The position numbers and the translations under genes were made by a program. DNA of 64,000 bases from Anaerotruncus sp. MC2020 (GTDB taxonomy: Bacteria; Bacillota; Clostridia; Oscillospirales; Ruminococcaceae). The stretch is taken from positions 310,001-374,000 of the forward strand of contig KL370840.1 in assembly GCA_000701945.1 (NCBI GenBank), read 5' to 3'. Under the pieces are notes generated by a model. That model saw nothing but the letters and a program-made list of their open reading frames with translations, was not told the origin of the DNA and searched no databases. Below are positions 18,414 to 26,801 of this stretch, piece after piece (position 1 is the stretch's first letter; each line of letters opens with the position of its first letter).

Positions 18414-19622
18414 CTATTTTCCGGTAGTCACATCTTCTGCGAAAGGTGTCCTCGAGAAATGGAAGCTGTCAAACAACTCCGCTATTTTCTCGTTGCGGCA
18501 GAATTCTGCGGCAGGTACAGCTCCGTCCGCAGTCAGCATACAGCCGTCCGTTTCGTTGAGATGTGTCACGAACAGCGTTCTCTGCACGGGGATATCACAC
18601 TCCGACAAATCGCGCATTACAGCCGCCGTGAACTCCTCACAGCTCCCGTGCGGAGCAAATCTCAGCGAGCCCTGCCACTCATTGGGGACATTGGTGCGGT
18701 CAGTGATACCGTACTCGGTCGGGTCGAGCATTCCCTCATAGGACAGCTTTCCCGCTCCGTGCCGCGTCACATATGAGCGCGTGACATAGACAGCCTCGGT
18801 ATCGGGCGCATTGCCTCCGCACAAGGAGCGCAGTATCCTTGCAGGCTCATGCAGTCCCGTCCGTGAGGACGTGAGATGCGGAGCATATTCGAGGTTCAGC
18901 TCGTCAAGGAGAAGTCCCTGCGCACCCTCAAAAATGAGCTCGTCAAAATGCAAAAGAAAGTCCTGTTCCCGAAGCTGAACGAGCTCCGCGCCGCGGCACA
19001 TAGCCTCAGCGGCATTGCGCAGGACATCGGCGCTGAACAGCATTTCGCCGTACTCGCCCGCCCTGCCGATATCAATGCCGAGCTCGCTGAGCCGCTTGAG
19101 AGTATATCCCGCAGTTAGTTCCGTAAGAGTTCTGAACATCTCCCTCGCTCCCCCGCCGACAACATCTCCGAGCAGAAGCGGGTGCTCCTCCGAGCGCAGC
19201 TTTGCCTCATTTATGCCCATTCCGCACGAGCCGTGCCGAGCCTCTCCACGCGAGGTCTCCAGTATCATATTTATGAGCACGTCCCCGATATAGGTACAGC
19301 GGCACTTCGGCGAGGCATATATCGCGGGAACTTGTCCGCCTGCCTCGGCAAATCCGCTAACCTCGGACGTGAGCTTGTACAGGTCGGGCATGAAGCTGTC
19401 TGCCCAGTAGGTGTCAAATCCGCGAAACGAAGCCGACGAGAGCTGTGAGAATACGAACCGACGGTCGGGCAGGTCAACAGTATGACCCGCCTGCGCGCCT
19501 CCGTTGTGGCGGACGCAAATCGCGGACAATCCGCTGCGAACCGCCTCAAGCGCGTATGTATCGGTCGCAAGCCCCTTGCCCTCGTCGCCAAAGCTCTTGC
19601 CAATTATTATTTTAGCCTGCAT
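18414..19622 (-). CDS. Divergent adenylosuccinate synthetase paralogue
   Basis: A 402-residue member of the PurA superfamily that is probably not the housekeeping enzyme. It keeps the P-loop-like FGDEGKG with the catalytic base Asp13, and the catalytic His in GGAQAGHT (His47, equivalent to E. coli His41). Several substrate sites differ from canonical PurA. The IMP-site TTGRGIGP is replaced by HGSCGMGINEA. The aspartate loop TTGRRRR is replaced by TDRTNVPNEWQG, losing the Arg cluster. The guanine-specifying KLDVLD region reads HLNETDG. It probably joins a different nucleotide and/or amino acid. The ATG at 19622 overlaps the upstream vWA gene by 11 nt, showing tight coupling with the cassette. 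A TTG at 19646 is an alternative start. Confidence 0.85.
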   Translation of the reverse strand: MQAKIIIGKSFGDEGKGLATDTYALEAVRSGLSAICVRHNGGAQAGHTVDLPDRRFVFSQLSSASFRGFDTYWADSFMPDLYKLTSEVSGFAEAGGQVPAIYASPKCRCTYIGDVLINMILETSRGEARHGSCGMGINEAKLRSEEHPLLLGDVVGGGAREMFRTLTELTAGYTLKRLSELGIDIGRAGEYGEMLFSADVLRNAAEAMCRGAELVQLREQDFLLHFDELIFEGAQGLLLDELNLEYAPHLTSSRTGLHEPARILRSLCGGNAPDTEAVYVTRSYVTRHGAGKLSYEGMLDPTEYGITDRTNVPNEWQGSLRFAPHGSCEEFTAAVMRDLSECDIPVQRTLFVTHLNETDGCMLTADGAVPAAEFCRNEKIAELFDSFHFSRTPFAEDVTTGK

Positions 19623-20523
19623 TATTCTTGGAAGTATCAAGCTCAATAGTGCTCAGTGCTTTCGCTACGACATCTCTCGCCTCGCCGCTCCACTGAGAAA
19701 CAGCCTGCTCCTTAGTCATTCCGCCGACCATCTGCATGAGTGATATCATCAGCTCCGCAAGGTAGTTTATCTTTTCCGAAGGCAGCACTGCATTGCGTCC
19801 GCTGATGAGCTTCTCCCACGTTTTGTACGCCATTTCGGTGCGAGAACCTGTAATAATGTGGAATATCTCATACTTACGGCTTGCCTCGGCGTAAAGCTCG
19901 ACTGTCTTGCAGCCCTTCTCGACCTTGTCGCTGAAAACACTGAGGATATCACCCGCTGAGAGGATATCTTCCTGTCCCTCGTCGCAGACCTCATCGCCGA
20001 TACAGAAAATGAAGCCCTTCTTGCCGCGCTTCTCAAAGCAATCCGTGGAGGTGTGCCTGTCAGCGAAATACCATACGAGCGAGTCGTAGCTGTAGGGATT
20101 GCCGCCGCTGAGCTTGAACTCAAGCAGCTGCTCCACTACGCGGATATCCGCCTCGAACTGCGTGACCTGCATAGCGGGATACATCGTCGAGGACGAAGGC
20201 TGAGTGAATGCGGCGCACATGATATGCGGGTCAGTGACCGGGCGCTTCTCCAGTATCATCGTAGCCGTCCTGTTCAATGAGTTCTTCGCTATCTCAGCAG
20301 CAAGATAGCCCATTGAGCCTGTAGAGTCAAAGCCTATGATTATCGGTGTCGACTCAGGCGAATCCTCGCTGTCACGTGATTCACGAACGTTGATAAACTG
20401 CGGCAGATATTTCTCGTTTACGCTGTTTCCGCTGAATATGTCGTCAGCAGTCGATGATGCGCTTATGCCCTTGCTGTTTTTCAGCCTGTTCCAGTCTGCC
20501 GCGCTGTAGCTTCCTCTTCCCAT
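19612..20523 (-). CDS. vWA-domain protein (second of a tandem pair)
   Basis: A 303-residue protein with a von Willebrand factor A-like domain. The MIDAS-type metal motif lies in PIIIGFDSTGSMGYLAAEI (near residues 59-77). It is preceded by the opening MGRGSYSAADWNRLKNSKG and the linker ESRDSEDSPESTP, both shared with the gene just upstream. There is no signal peptide or membrane helix, so it should be cytoplasmic and act as a metal-dependent protein-interaction module. It ends 11 nt inside the PurA-like gene and starts 13 nt after its sister. A good ribosome-binding site (AAGGAGG) precedes the ATG. Function unknown. Confidence 0.85.
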   Translation of the reverse strand: MGRGSYSAADWNRLKNSKGISASSTADDIFSGNSVNEKYLPQFINVRESRDSEDSPESTPIIIGFDSTGSMGYLAAEIAKNSLNRTATMILEKRPVTDPHIMCAAFTQPSSSTMYPAMQVTQFEADIRVVEQLLEFKLSGGNPYSYDSLVWYFADRHTSTDCFEKRGKKGFIFCIGDEVCDEGQEDILSAGDILSVFSDKVEKGCKTVELYAEASRKYEIFHIITGSRTEMAYKTWEKLISGRNAVLPSEKINYLAELMISLMQMVGGMTKEQAVSQWSGEARDVVAKALSTIELDTSKNNAG

Positions 20524-20536
20524 TTGAATTACCTCC

Positions 20537-21436
20537 TTAAAATGATATCGTATCGGTATTGTTTATGCTTATGTATGCGAGTGATTTTGCAGCTGTTTCC
20601 GCAGCCCGCTGGTCAACAGCCTTCAATGCTTCGTTGGGAGAACTGCCCTCGGCGATCGATATAAGCGCGTATATCAGCTCGGCGAGACAGGATATGTCGC
20701 GCTTGTTTATGACGGTGACCCTTCCCTTCATGAGCGAACGCCAGTCCGCGAAGATGTGCTCGTCCTCGGTAGCTCCCTTTTCGATGCATATGTGGAAAAC
20801 GTGGTATTTCTCCTCGGCGGCGGCTATAAGCTCCTCGTCGGAGAGGTCATACGGGACGCTGTCGCCGAACACTCGGCTTATCTCGGCACGTGTGAGCGTA
20901 CCGTGGCAGCAGTCGTCGCCTATAGTGATAAGAATGCCTTTTTTACGGCGCTTTTCATAGCAGTCTGTACGTGTTCGCTTTCCCGCAAAATACCACGCGA
21001 GGTTGTACGATTCGCCGCCGTTTCCTCCGCCTCCGCCCTCAAGGTAAAGACTTGTGAGCTGTTTGATGATGCGTATGTCGCTCTCGAACTGCGTCACCTG
21101 TAGCGGTCGCTTGTCGGACTTGCAGTCGCCTATCGCGCAACACATCACCTGCGGACACAGAATAGGCTTGTGCTCGTACAGATACATTATCGCTCTGTTC
21201 AGCGAGTTGAGCGCGAGCTCCTCCGCGAGATAGCCCATGGATGTCGTAACGTCAAATCCGATGATAACGGGCGTGGACTGCGGAGAATCCTCATTGTCGC
21301 GAGCCTCGCGGTAAACTCCCGCAAGACTTGACTGCTGACTGCACGCCGATGAAAATATCTTTTCGGCTCTGTGCTCGTTTCCGAACGAGCTGCGCAGCCT
21401 CGTCCAGTCGCTCGCAGTATAGCTTCCTCGTCCCAT
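20537..21436 (-). CDS. vWA-domain protein (first of a tandem pair)
   Basis: A 299-residue sister of the following gene. It opens with MGRGSYTASDWTRLRSSFG, and its MIDAS-type segment is PVIIGFDVTTSMGYLAEEL (near residues 56-74), with Thr in place of the Gly seen in the sister. The two proteins align along their whole length (for example WYFAGKRTRTDCYEKRRKKG against the sister's WYFADRHTSTDCFEKRGKKG), pointing to a tandem duplication that kept both copies. It begins 3 nt after the zinc-ribbon gene stop. Cytoplasmic; function unknown. A heterodimeric scaffold is one possibility. Confidence 0.85.
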   Translation of the reverse strand: MGRGSYTASDWTRLRSSFGNEHRAEKIFSSACSQQSSLAGVYREARDNEDSPQSTPVIIGFDVTTSMGYLAEELALNSLNRAIMYLYEHKPILCPQVMCCAIGDCKSDKRPLQVTQFESDIRIIKQLTSLYLEGGGGGNGGESYNLAWYFAGKRTRTDCYEKRRKKGILITIGDDCCHGTLTRAEISRVFGDSVPYDLSDEELIAAAEEKYHVFHICIEKGATEDEHIFADWRSLMKGRVTVINKRDISCLAELIYALISIAEGSSPNEALKAVDQRAAETAAKSLAYISINNTDTISF

Positions 21437-21439
21437 GGC

Positions 21440-22405
21440 TCACCTCTTACCGTAAATGTGTTCGTCGTCCGTATCCATTGTCATGAACCTGCGTTCGCCG
21501 AATGACTTCATCAGCACGTCGTCCCAGCGGGCGAAGTCGTCATAGGCGTTGCTCTCGGGAACTCCGCTCAGGAAGGCGGCGAATGGCTCGGGAAGGTCAT
21601 CTGTCGCTCTCACGGTAGCGGCGTCCTCGAATCCGAGCACCTGCGCCGCAATCGTACGGAGCGCTATGAGATTATCGCGTGTAGTGCAGACCTTTCCGCC
21701 CACGGACGTATTGTTCCGAACAACGCTCTGCCAGCCGCCATAAAGGCTCGCAGTGTGGTCGTACGGGTCGATATATATGTCGTCGAGACCGAGGCTCGGG
21801 TGTGCGAGGCTGTTGTATTCGAGTACGCAGCAGAGATTTTCAAGGCGGCTGACTATCCATGCGGCGTGTCTTGCTCCAAGAACTCCGAAAAGGCGCAGCG
21901 GATACTCGTCTTCGCTTTTTTTCACAGCAAGCAGTGCAGAGCCGTCGCTGAGCTTGAAGCCACCGCCTATCGTAGGAAAGAAATCGGAGAGGCTTTTTGT
22001 ATCAGCGGACGGATAATCAAGTGACGACACAGCCCTGCGGAACTTGTCGGCATTAGCGGCATTCTCGGGAGTAAAGCGAATGATAACGTTCTGACGCGCA
22101 GTATAGACCTCGGCGTCTCTGTCCTGATATTTATAGAGACTTTTTACATCTATCCTGCGTCCGTCACTGCACTCGAACACGCTCTCGTCAGCACTGCTCC
22201 ACAGTTCCTCGGCGCGGATACGGCGATCCTGACCGTCCTTTGAAAGTCCGAAGAAGCCTCTCATACGCTCATAGAAATCGCGGTAGTAGTCGGTGTCGGA
22301 GTGATCGAGAACATAACGCGAACGGCAGTACGGACAATGGGCGTTCGTGCCTGACGGGTCGATAACAAGCGAAGCACCGCAGCTTTTGCATTCAAGGTAT
22401 TTCAT
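21440..22405 (-). CDS. Zinc-ribbon protein with a kinase-like (pseudokinase) domain
   Basis: A 321-residue first gene of the cassette. The N-terminus is a clear four-Cys zinc ribbon: LECKSCG (Cys6, Cys9) and HCPYCRSRY (Cys24, Cys27). The middle and C-terminal parts lack a family I can name with certainty. However, YNSLAHPSLGLDDIYIDP (near 212-229) followed by TASLYGGW has the shape of a protein-kinase catalytic loop (HxDLKxxNIxID...DFG) in which the catalytic Asp, Lys, Asn and DFG are all replaced. I read it as a pseudokinase; that is inference from motif spacing. GGAGGTG precedes the ATG. A perfect SigA promoter lies 30 nt upstream. Confidence 0.7.
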   Translation of the reverse strand: MKYLECKSCGASLVIDPSGTNAHCPYCRSRYVLDHSDTDYYRDFYERMRGFFGLSKDGQDRRIRAEELWSSADESVFECSDGRRIDVKSLYKYQDRDAEVYTARQNVIIRFTPENAANADKFRRAVSSLDYPSADTKSLSDFFPTIGGGFKLSDGSALLAVKKSEDEYPLRLFGVLGARHAAWIVSRLENLCCVLEYNSLAHPSLGLDDIYIDPYDHTASLYGGWQSVVRNNTSVGGKVCTTRDNLIALRTIAAQVLGFEDAATVRATDDLPEPFAAFLSGVPESNAYDDFARWDDVLMKSFGERRFMTMDTDDEHIYGKR

Positions 22406-22434
22406 AGCACACCTCCGTTTGAATTATATAATTA

Positions 22435-22463
22435 TTATAATATTATTCCGTCGGATTGTCAAT
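22435..22463 (-). promoter_or_regulatory. SigA-type promoter of the vWA/PurA-like cassette
   Basis: Minus-strand TTGACA (22463-22458) and TATAAT (22440-22435), 17-nt spacer. It drives the four-gene cassette and possibly the serpin. Confidence 0.88.
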
Positions 22464-22552
22464 AGAAAGCGTGTTCTCGCCTTATATATTGACAGCACAC
22501 ATGATTTATGCTACTCTATAATTGATACTTCGATTATTTCGGGAGTGATAAA

Positions 22553-23971
22553 ATGAAGAGAAAACAGTTTATTTCAGCTATACTGTCAGCATTTGCCGCA
22601 GCAGCTCTGACTGCGAATGCCCGCGGACTCTGCGCGACAGACATGGACTATACCGCTGACGGTGCCGTAGACACGTTCGACCTCATCGCGGCACGCAAGA
22701 CCGCCTCAAAGGAGGAGCTGCTGCGCCTCAACGATTTCATACTCGGCAAGCCTGTCTCAAACGGCGGCTACACTCTCATATGGAGCGACGAGTTCGACGG
22801 TAATGAGCTAAACAGCGACAACTGGTCATACGAGCTCGGCAACTGGAAGACCGACTCCAAGGGCAACTACGTCACTAACGGCTGGGGCAACAACGAGCAG
22901 GAGTTCTACACCGATTCAAACACAACAGTCAAGGACGGCATACTCACGATAGCCGCTCGCAAAGAGGCGTACACTGACCCTGTGCAGGGCAGCTACGACT
23001 ACACCTCCGCGCGTCTCAGCTCGCAGTACAAGTTCTCGACCTGCGGCGGCAGGATAGAAGTGCGCGCACGCTGCGACAGCGGCAAGTCCCTCTGGCCTGC
23101 AATATGGATGCTCCCCGAGGACAGCGTCTACGGCGGCTGGGCAGCTTCGGGAGAGATAGACATTATGGAGGGCTGGGGCAGCACTCCCGAAAAGATATGC
23201 GGGACAATTCACTTCGGCGATGTATGGCCGAACAACACCTACCTCACCGCTGATTATTATTTTCCCGAAGGCAGCACCTCCGAGAGCTGGCATACCTACG
23301 CTGTGGAATGGGACAGCGATGAGATGCGCTGGTTCGTTGATGACGACCTCTACAGCACGCAGTCGGAGTGGTACTCTGTCAACCGCGCATATCCCGCTCC
23401 TTTTGACCAGAACTTCTACCTGCTGCTCAATCTTGCAGTCGGCGGACACTTCGACGGTATAGACGGCATCTATGCCGACCCTGCCACATTTGCAGACGGC
23501 GAGAAGCACTTCGATATCGACTACGTCCGCGTATACAGCAAAAACGGCGACAGCTTCGCTCCCACACAGCAGACCTCCGCGGCTCTGTCGCTCTACCGCG
23601 AGGGAGCTGATGCGGGACTCACCAACAAGGACGGCTGCTCGGTCGCGCATATAGTCACTGTCGGCGAGAAGCCTTACAGCGTAATGGGTCTCATCGAGAG
23701 CCGGCACGTCAGTGCAGGAGAAAAGCGCACTCTCAGCTTCACTGCGCAGTCGACTATCGAGCGTCCGATAACAGTTACCGTTGAGGACGCGCAGTATACG
23801 CGCTATCTTGACGAGACGATAACAGTCGGTACAGAGCCGAAGCAGTTCAGCTTCACCGTCCCCTTCTCCGCAGATATGGACGCAGATATCAAGTTTCTCA
23901 TGGGAAGGGTCAGCGACGATGTTCCGAGCTCCGAGCACGACATCACACTGTCGGGGATTCAATGGAAATAA
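22553..23971 (+). CDS. Secreted GH16 beta-glucanase with reduced dockerin
   Basis: A predicted extracellular beta-1,3(4)-glucanase (laminarinase/lichenase) of 472 residues. After a signal peptide (about 1-28) comes a short dockerin-like segment (about 30-68) with a single calcium-type loop, DMDYTADGAVDTFD, and the terminal helix NDFILGK; the second loop is missing. The GH16 domain spans about 73-330 with WSDEFDGNELNSDNW, SLWPAIWMLPED and the catalytic GEIDIMEGWG (nucleophile and acid/base Glu around the Asp). A C-terminal domain of about 130 residues resembles a jelly-roll carbohydrate-binding module of the CBM4/9 kind. The ATG follows a GGGAG site. Divergent from the vWA cassette. Confidence 0.93.
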   Translation: MKRKQFISAILSAFAAAALTANARGLCATDMDYTADGAVDTFDLIAARKTASKEELLRLNDFILGKPVSNGGYTLIWSDEFDGNELNSDNWSYELGNWKTDSKGNYVTNGWGNNEQEFYTDSNTTVKDGILTIAARKEAYTDPVQGSYDYTSARLSSQYKFSTCGGRIEVRARCDSGKSLWPAIWMLPEDSVYGGWAASGEIDIMEGWGSTPEKICGTIHFGDVWPNNTYLTADYYFPEGSTSESWHTYAVEWDSDEMRWFVDDDLYSTQSEWYSVNRAYPAPFDQNFYLLLNLAVGGHFDGIDGIYADPATFADGEKHFDIDYVRVYSKNGDSFAPTQQTSAALSLYREGADAGLTNKDGCSVAHIVTVGEKPYSVMGLIESRHVSAGEKRTLSFTAQSTIERPITVTVEDAQYTRYLDETITVGTEPKQFSFTVPFSADMDADIKFLMGRVSDDVPSSEHDITLSGIQWK

Positions 23972-23973
23972 CG

Positions 23974-24009
23974 AAAAACTCCTGCATAAAGAAAATGCAG
24001 GAGTTTTTT
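23974..24009 (+). terminator. Terminator of the GH16 gene
   Basis: A 12-bp stem (AAACTCCTGCAT with ATGCAGGAGTTT) around AAAGAAA, then T residues. Confidence 0.92.
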
Positions 24010-24039
24010 GCTTTTTCAGCTTATTTTTTGTTTCGATAA

Positions 24040-24606
24040 AAAACGACAAATGTTGATTCAAGAAAGCTTGAAGAAAACTTCACAGGTGAGCTCGATAAAA
24101 CCAAGGAGCTCTCAAACGGCGACACTATAACGTTCAAATGGGATAATAACGGTATAAAAAAGCTCGACGCTCATGTACAGGATACTTTCAAGGCGCATGT
24201 AGCGAGTGAGTGGGAAGAAAAAGATGCAGTAAAGAGCATTGAACTCATCGGCAATTATATGCTTGTTCCCAAGGACGCTTCTTACTATGGAGTTGACAAC
24301 AATCGCATCTATTTCATCTACAAAATAACCGAAAAGCAGAAAAAAGCCTCTAAAGACCATGTTTTCTACTACTACGGCTCTTACAAAGACATCTGTATCC
24401 TCCCCGACGGTACGTGCTCGTTTGACCTGAAGACTCTGAAAGTTCCCGACGGTCAGTATTTCAGCGCTATCAATAGTATTACGGGTACAGGTTTCCTTTA
24501 CGAAGACCTTTTCTATAAGGGATATGAAGACATAGACACCATGTTCAACAACCTTGTAACGGCGTGCATCGATAACTACACATATGAGACAACAGTAAAC
24601 GAATAA
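24040..24606 (+). pseudogene. 5'-truncated remnant of an acidic extracellular-type protein
   Basis: An open frame runs from just after a stop at 24037-24039 to TAA at 24604-24606, about 188 codons. It has no ATG, GTG or TTG until codon 74 (the ATG at 24259) and no ribosome-binding site there. The readable peptide starts TTNVDSRKLEENFTGELDK and includes KELSNGDTITFKW, a pattern I associate with the C-terminal repeats of zinc-ribbon membrane-anchored proteins of Firmicutes. The C-terminal end is intact and followed by a good terminator. The 5' end is cut off directly after the GH16 terminator, which suggests a deletion or rearrangement joint. A short product from 24259 (115 aa) cannot be excluded. 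Confidence 0.65.
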
Positions 24607-24612
24607 GACTCA

Positions 24613-24646
24613 AAGCTGCTCTGATAAAACGGAGCAGCTTTTCTTT
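24613..24646 (+). terminator. Terminator after the gene remnant
   Basis: Stem AAGCTGCTC with GAGCAGCTT followed by TTCTTT. Confidence 0.8.
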
Positions 24647-24741
24647 ATATTCGGCGACTCTCTTCACCAGATATGATTAAAAAATCAAACCTGTAAAAAA
24701 TTCCATAAAATATATGCGAGCGAATCGTGAATTATGCCATA

Positions 24742-24770
24742 GTGACAAAGTCGCCATTATGTGTTATAAT
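24742..24770 (+). promoter_or_regulatory. Promoter of the dnaD-like operon
   Basis: GTGACA at 24742-24747 and TATAAT at 24765-24770, 17-nt spacer. Confidence 0.75.
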
Positions 24771-24812
24771 GTTATTTACATCGAAAGTATTTCCCGCGAG
24801 GAGGCGTAACAC

Positions 24813-25790
24813 TTGGAATTCAAAGCAAACTGCGGCGTATGGGGCACTATGTTCGGCATACCATGCGTTGTTGCGGATAATTTTCTCAAGCTCGCTACAG
24901 GCGAGCAGATAAAGGTACTGCTGTATCTGCTCAGAGCCTCGGGCAGGACTGTGACCACGGAGGAAATAGCCTCCAATACAGGCGTTACCGCTCAGCAGGC
25001 TGAGGAGGCAGTCCTCTTCTGGCAGCAGGTAAACGTCCTCTCGTCGGATAATACGATAAACGTACCGCAGTCGATAATGACAGCTCCCGCTCCGCAGCAG
25101 ACAAATACAGTTTCCGTCGAGGAGACGTTGCTCGTCAAGACCTCTCCCGAGCCGAGACGCAGAGAGAACCTCCGTCCGACGGAGATAACCGACATAATGA
25201 ACGACTCCCCTGACATAGCAGAGCTGTTCAAGGCGGCGGAGAGCACACTCGGACACATCAATAATACCATGCAGAATTCGCTGATATGGATGATGAACTA
25301 CCTCGGATTAAAGGCTGAGGTGATACTTGTTCTGCTCGTGTACTGCGAGGAGATAGAAAAGACCAACGTCGCCTACATAGAAAAGATAGCTGTGAGCTGG
25401 GCTGAAAAGGGCATCAATACTTTTGATGTTGCTCAGGAGGAGGTAGAACGCCTCAAAAGCTCCAATGACTACATCGGCGTGATAATGAAGATGTTCGAGA
25501 TGAAGCGCAGACCTACGACAAAGCAGCTCGAAATAATCGAAAAATGGCGCAGCACAGGCTATGCGCGTGACCTGATACACTATGCTTACGAAAAAACTAT
25601 CGAGAATACGGGCAAGCTCTCGTTTGAGTACGCTGACAAGGTGCTCACCTCATGGAGCGACAGCGGATTCTGCAGCAGCGACGACGTCAAGCGCGCTGAG
25701 TCGGACTACCGCAAGCGCAAGAAATCGGGCTCTGACACTACAGGCACATTTGATGCGGACAAATACAGCTTCCTTATAAATAACTTTTGA
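24813..25790 (+). CDS. DnaD-domain replication protein
   Basis: A 325-residue primosome-type protein predicted to remodel DNA during replication initiation with the downstream helicase loader. An N-terminal winged-helix-like region (about 15-80, KLATGEQIKVLLYLLRASG, TTEEIASNTGVTAQQAEEAV) is followed by a Pro/Glu/Arg-rich linker. A DnaD-type helical domain occupies about 125-190, and a second related domain about 205-295 (PTTKQLEIIEKWRSTGYARD, LSFEYADKVLTSWSDSGFCS). The start is TTG at 24813, with AGGAGG 8 nt upstream. The stop is 14 nt before the start of the loader gene, a pairing typical of Clostridia. Confidence 0.9.
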   Translation: MEFKANCGVWGTMFGIPCVVADNFLKLATGEQIKVLLYLLRASGRTVTTEEIASNTGVTAQQAEEAVLFWQQVNVLSSDNTINVPQSIMTAPAPQQTNTVSVEETLLVKTSPEPRRRENLRPTEITDIMNDSPDIAELFKAAESTLGHINNTMQNSLIWMMNYLGLKAEVILVLLVYCEEIEKTNVAYIEKIAVSWAEKGINTFDVAQEEVERLKSSNDYIGVIMKMFEMKRRPTTKQLEIIEKWRSTGYARDLIHYAYEKTIENTGKLSFEYADKVLTSWSDSGFCSSDDVKRAESDYRKRKKSGSDTTGTFDADKYSFLINNF

Positions 25791-25804
25791 ATGAGGTCAT
25801 ACTC

Positions 25805-26785
25805 TTGAAAAACGAGATATACGAACAAGCACAGAAGATACTCTCCGAACGCCGCAGCAGAGCGATAAGCGAGAACGATATGCGCATACAGGAAATCAAC
25901 TCGAGAATACCTGAGATAAAAGAGGTCAACACAGCCATTTTCAATACGGGCAAGGAGCTTATCCGCACCGTTCTTGCAGGCGGAAGCTCCGATATACAAG
26001 CAAAAATTGAGCAAATCAAGAGCTCCAATCTCGGAGCGCAGGAGCTTTGCAGGAAAATGCTCGTTGCAAACGGCTACCCTGCCGACTACCTCGATGTGCA
26101 GTTCACCTGCAAGAAATGCAGCGATACAGGAAGCTATAATGCGGCGATGTGCGACTGCATGAAACAGCTCTGCGGCAAGCTCATGGCTGAATCGCTCAAC
26201 AAGAACGCACAGCTCACACTCTCGTCGTTCGATACATTCAGCCTCAGCTACTACAGCGGCGATGACTACGCTACTATGCAGCGTATCTACAACTTTGCAC
26301 GTACATATGCGGAGAATTTCACTCCATCTTCGGGAAGCATACTGATGTTCGGAGCAACAGGACTCGGCAAAACACATCTTTCACTCGCGATAGCGAATGA
26401 AGTCCTGAAAAAAGGCTACAGCGTGCTCTACGACTCCACTATCAATATCCTGAACAAGATAAAGAAAGAGGATTTCAGCTACGAGAAGGAAACGGAGATG
26501 TACGATACTGTCATGGACGCCGAGCTTCTTATTCTCGACGACCTTGGCACTGAATTCGAGAACAAAATGTACACCTCTACTATTTATAATATAATAAACA
26601 CGCGTCTCAACCGAGGCAAGCCTACTATTATAAGTACGAATCTTGATTTCAAGAAGATAGCGGAGCGGTATGACGACCGTGTCGCTTCGAGACTGAACAC
26701 TATGTACACCTGCCTCGAATTTCACGGAGACGATGTCAGACTACAGCAAAAAAAGCAGAATACTATTATAAAGAGGGGCGTGTAA
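25805..26785 (+). CDS. DnaI/DnaC-like helicase-loader ATPase
   Basis: AAA+ ATPase of 326 residues predicted to load the replicative helicase. The N-terminal ~100 residues are helical. A CxxC...CxC cluster follows (TCKKCSDTGSYNAAMCDCMK, near 97-118), a zinc-binding feature also seen in DnaI. The ATPase core has Walker A GATGLGKTHLS (near 180), Walker B AELLILDDLGTEF and sensor I TIISTNLDFKKI, ending with the arginine-finger region DRVASRLNTM. The TTG at 25805 lies 7 nt after a GAGGT site; the earlier TTG at 25787 overlaps the dnaD-like gene. Confidence 0.9.
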   Translation: MKNEIYEQAQKILSERRSRAISENDMRIQEINSRIPEIKEVNTAIFNTGKELIRTVLAGGSSDIQAKIEQIKSSNLGAQELCRKMLVANGYPADYLDVQFTCKKCSDTGSYNAAMCDCMKQLCGKLMAESLNKNAQLTLSSFDTFSLSYYSGDDYATMQRIYNFARTYAENFTPSSGSILMFGATGLGKTHLSLAIANEVLKKGYSVLYDSTINILNKIKKEDFSYEKETEMYDTVMDAELLILDDLGTEFENKMYTSTIYNIINTRLNRGKPTIISTNLDFKKIAERYDDRVASRLNTMYTCLEFHGDDVRLQQKKQNTIIKRGV

Positions 26786-26801
26786 TTGATACGCCCTTTT
26801 T
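26776..26801 (+). terminator. Terminator of the dnaD/dnaI-like operon
   Basis: Stem GGGCGT with ACGCCC and a T-run. It overlaps the last codons of the loader gene. Confidence 0.75.

Noticed and set aside
22916-24061. 381-codon minus-strand open frame
   Set aside because: Antisense to the GH16 gene, which carries the catalytic motif; it also runs through the GH16 terminator.
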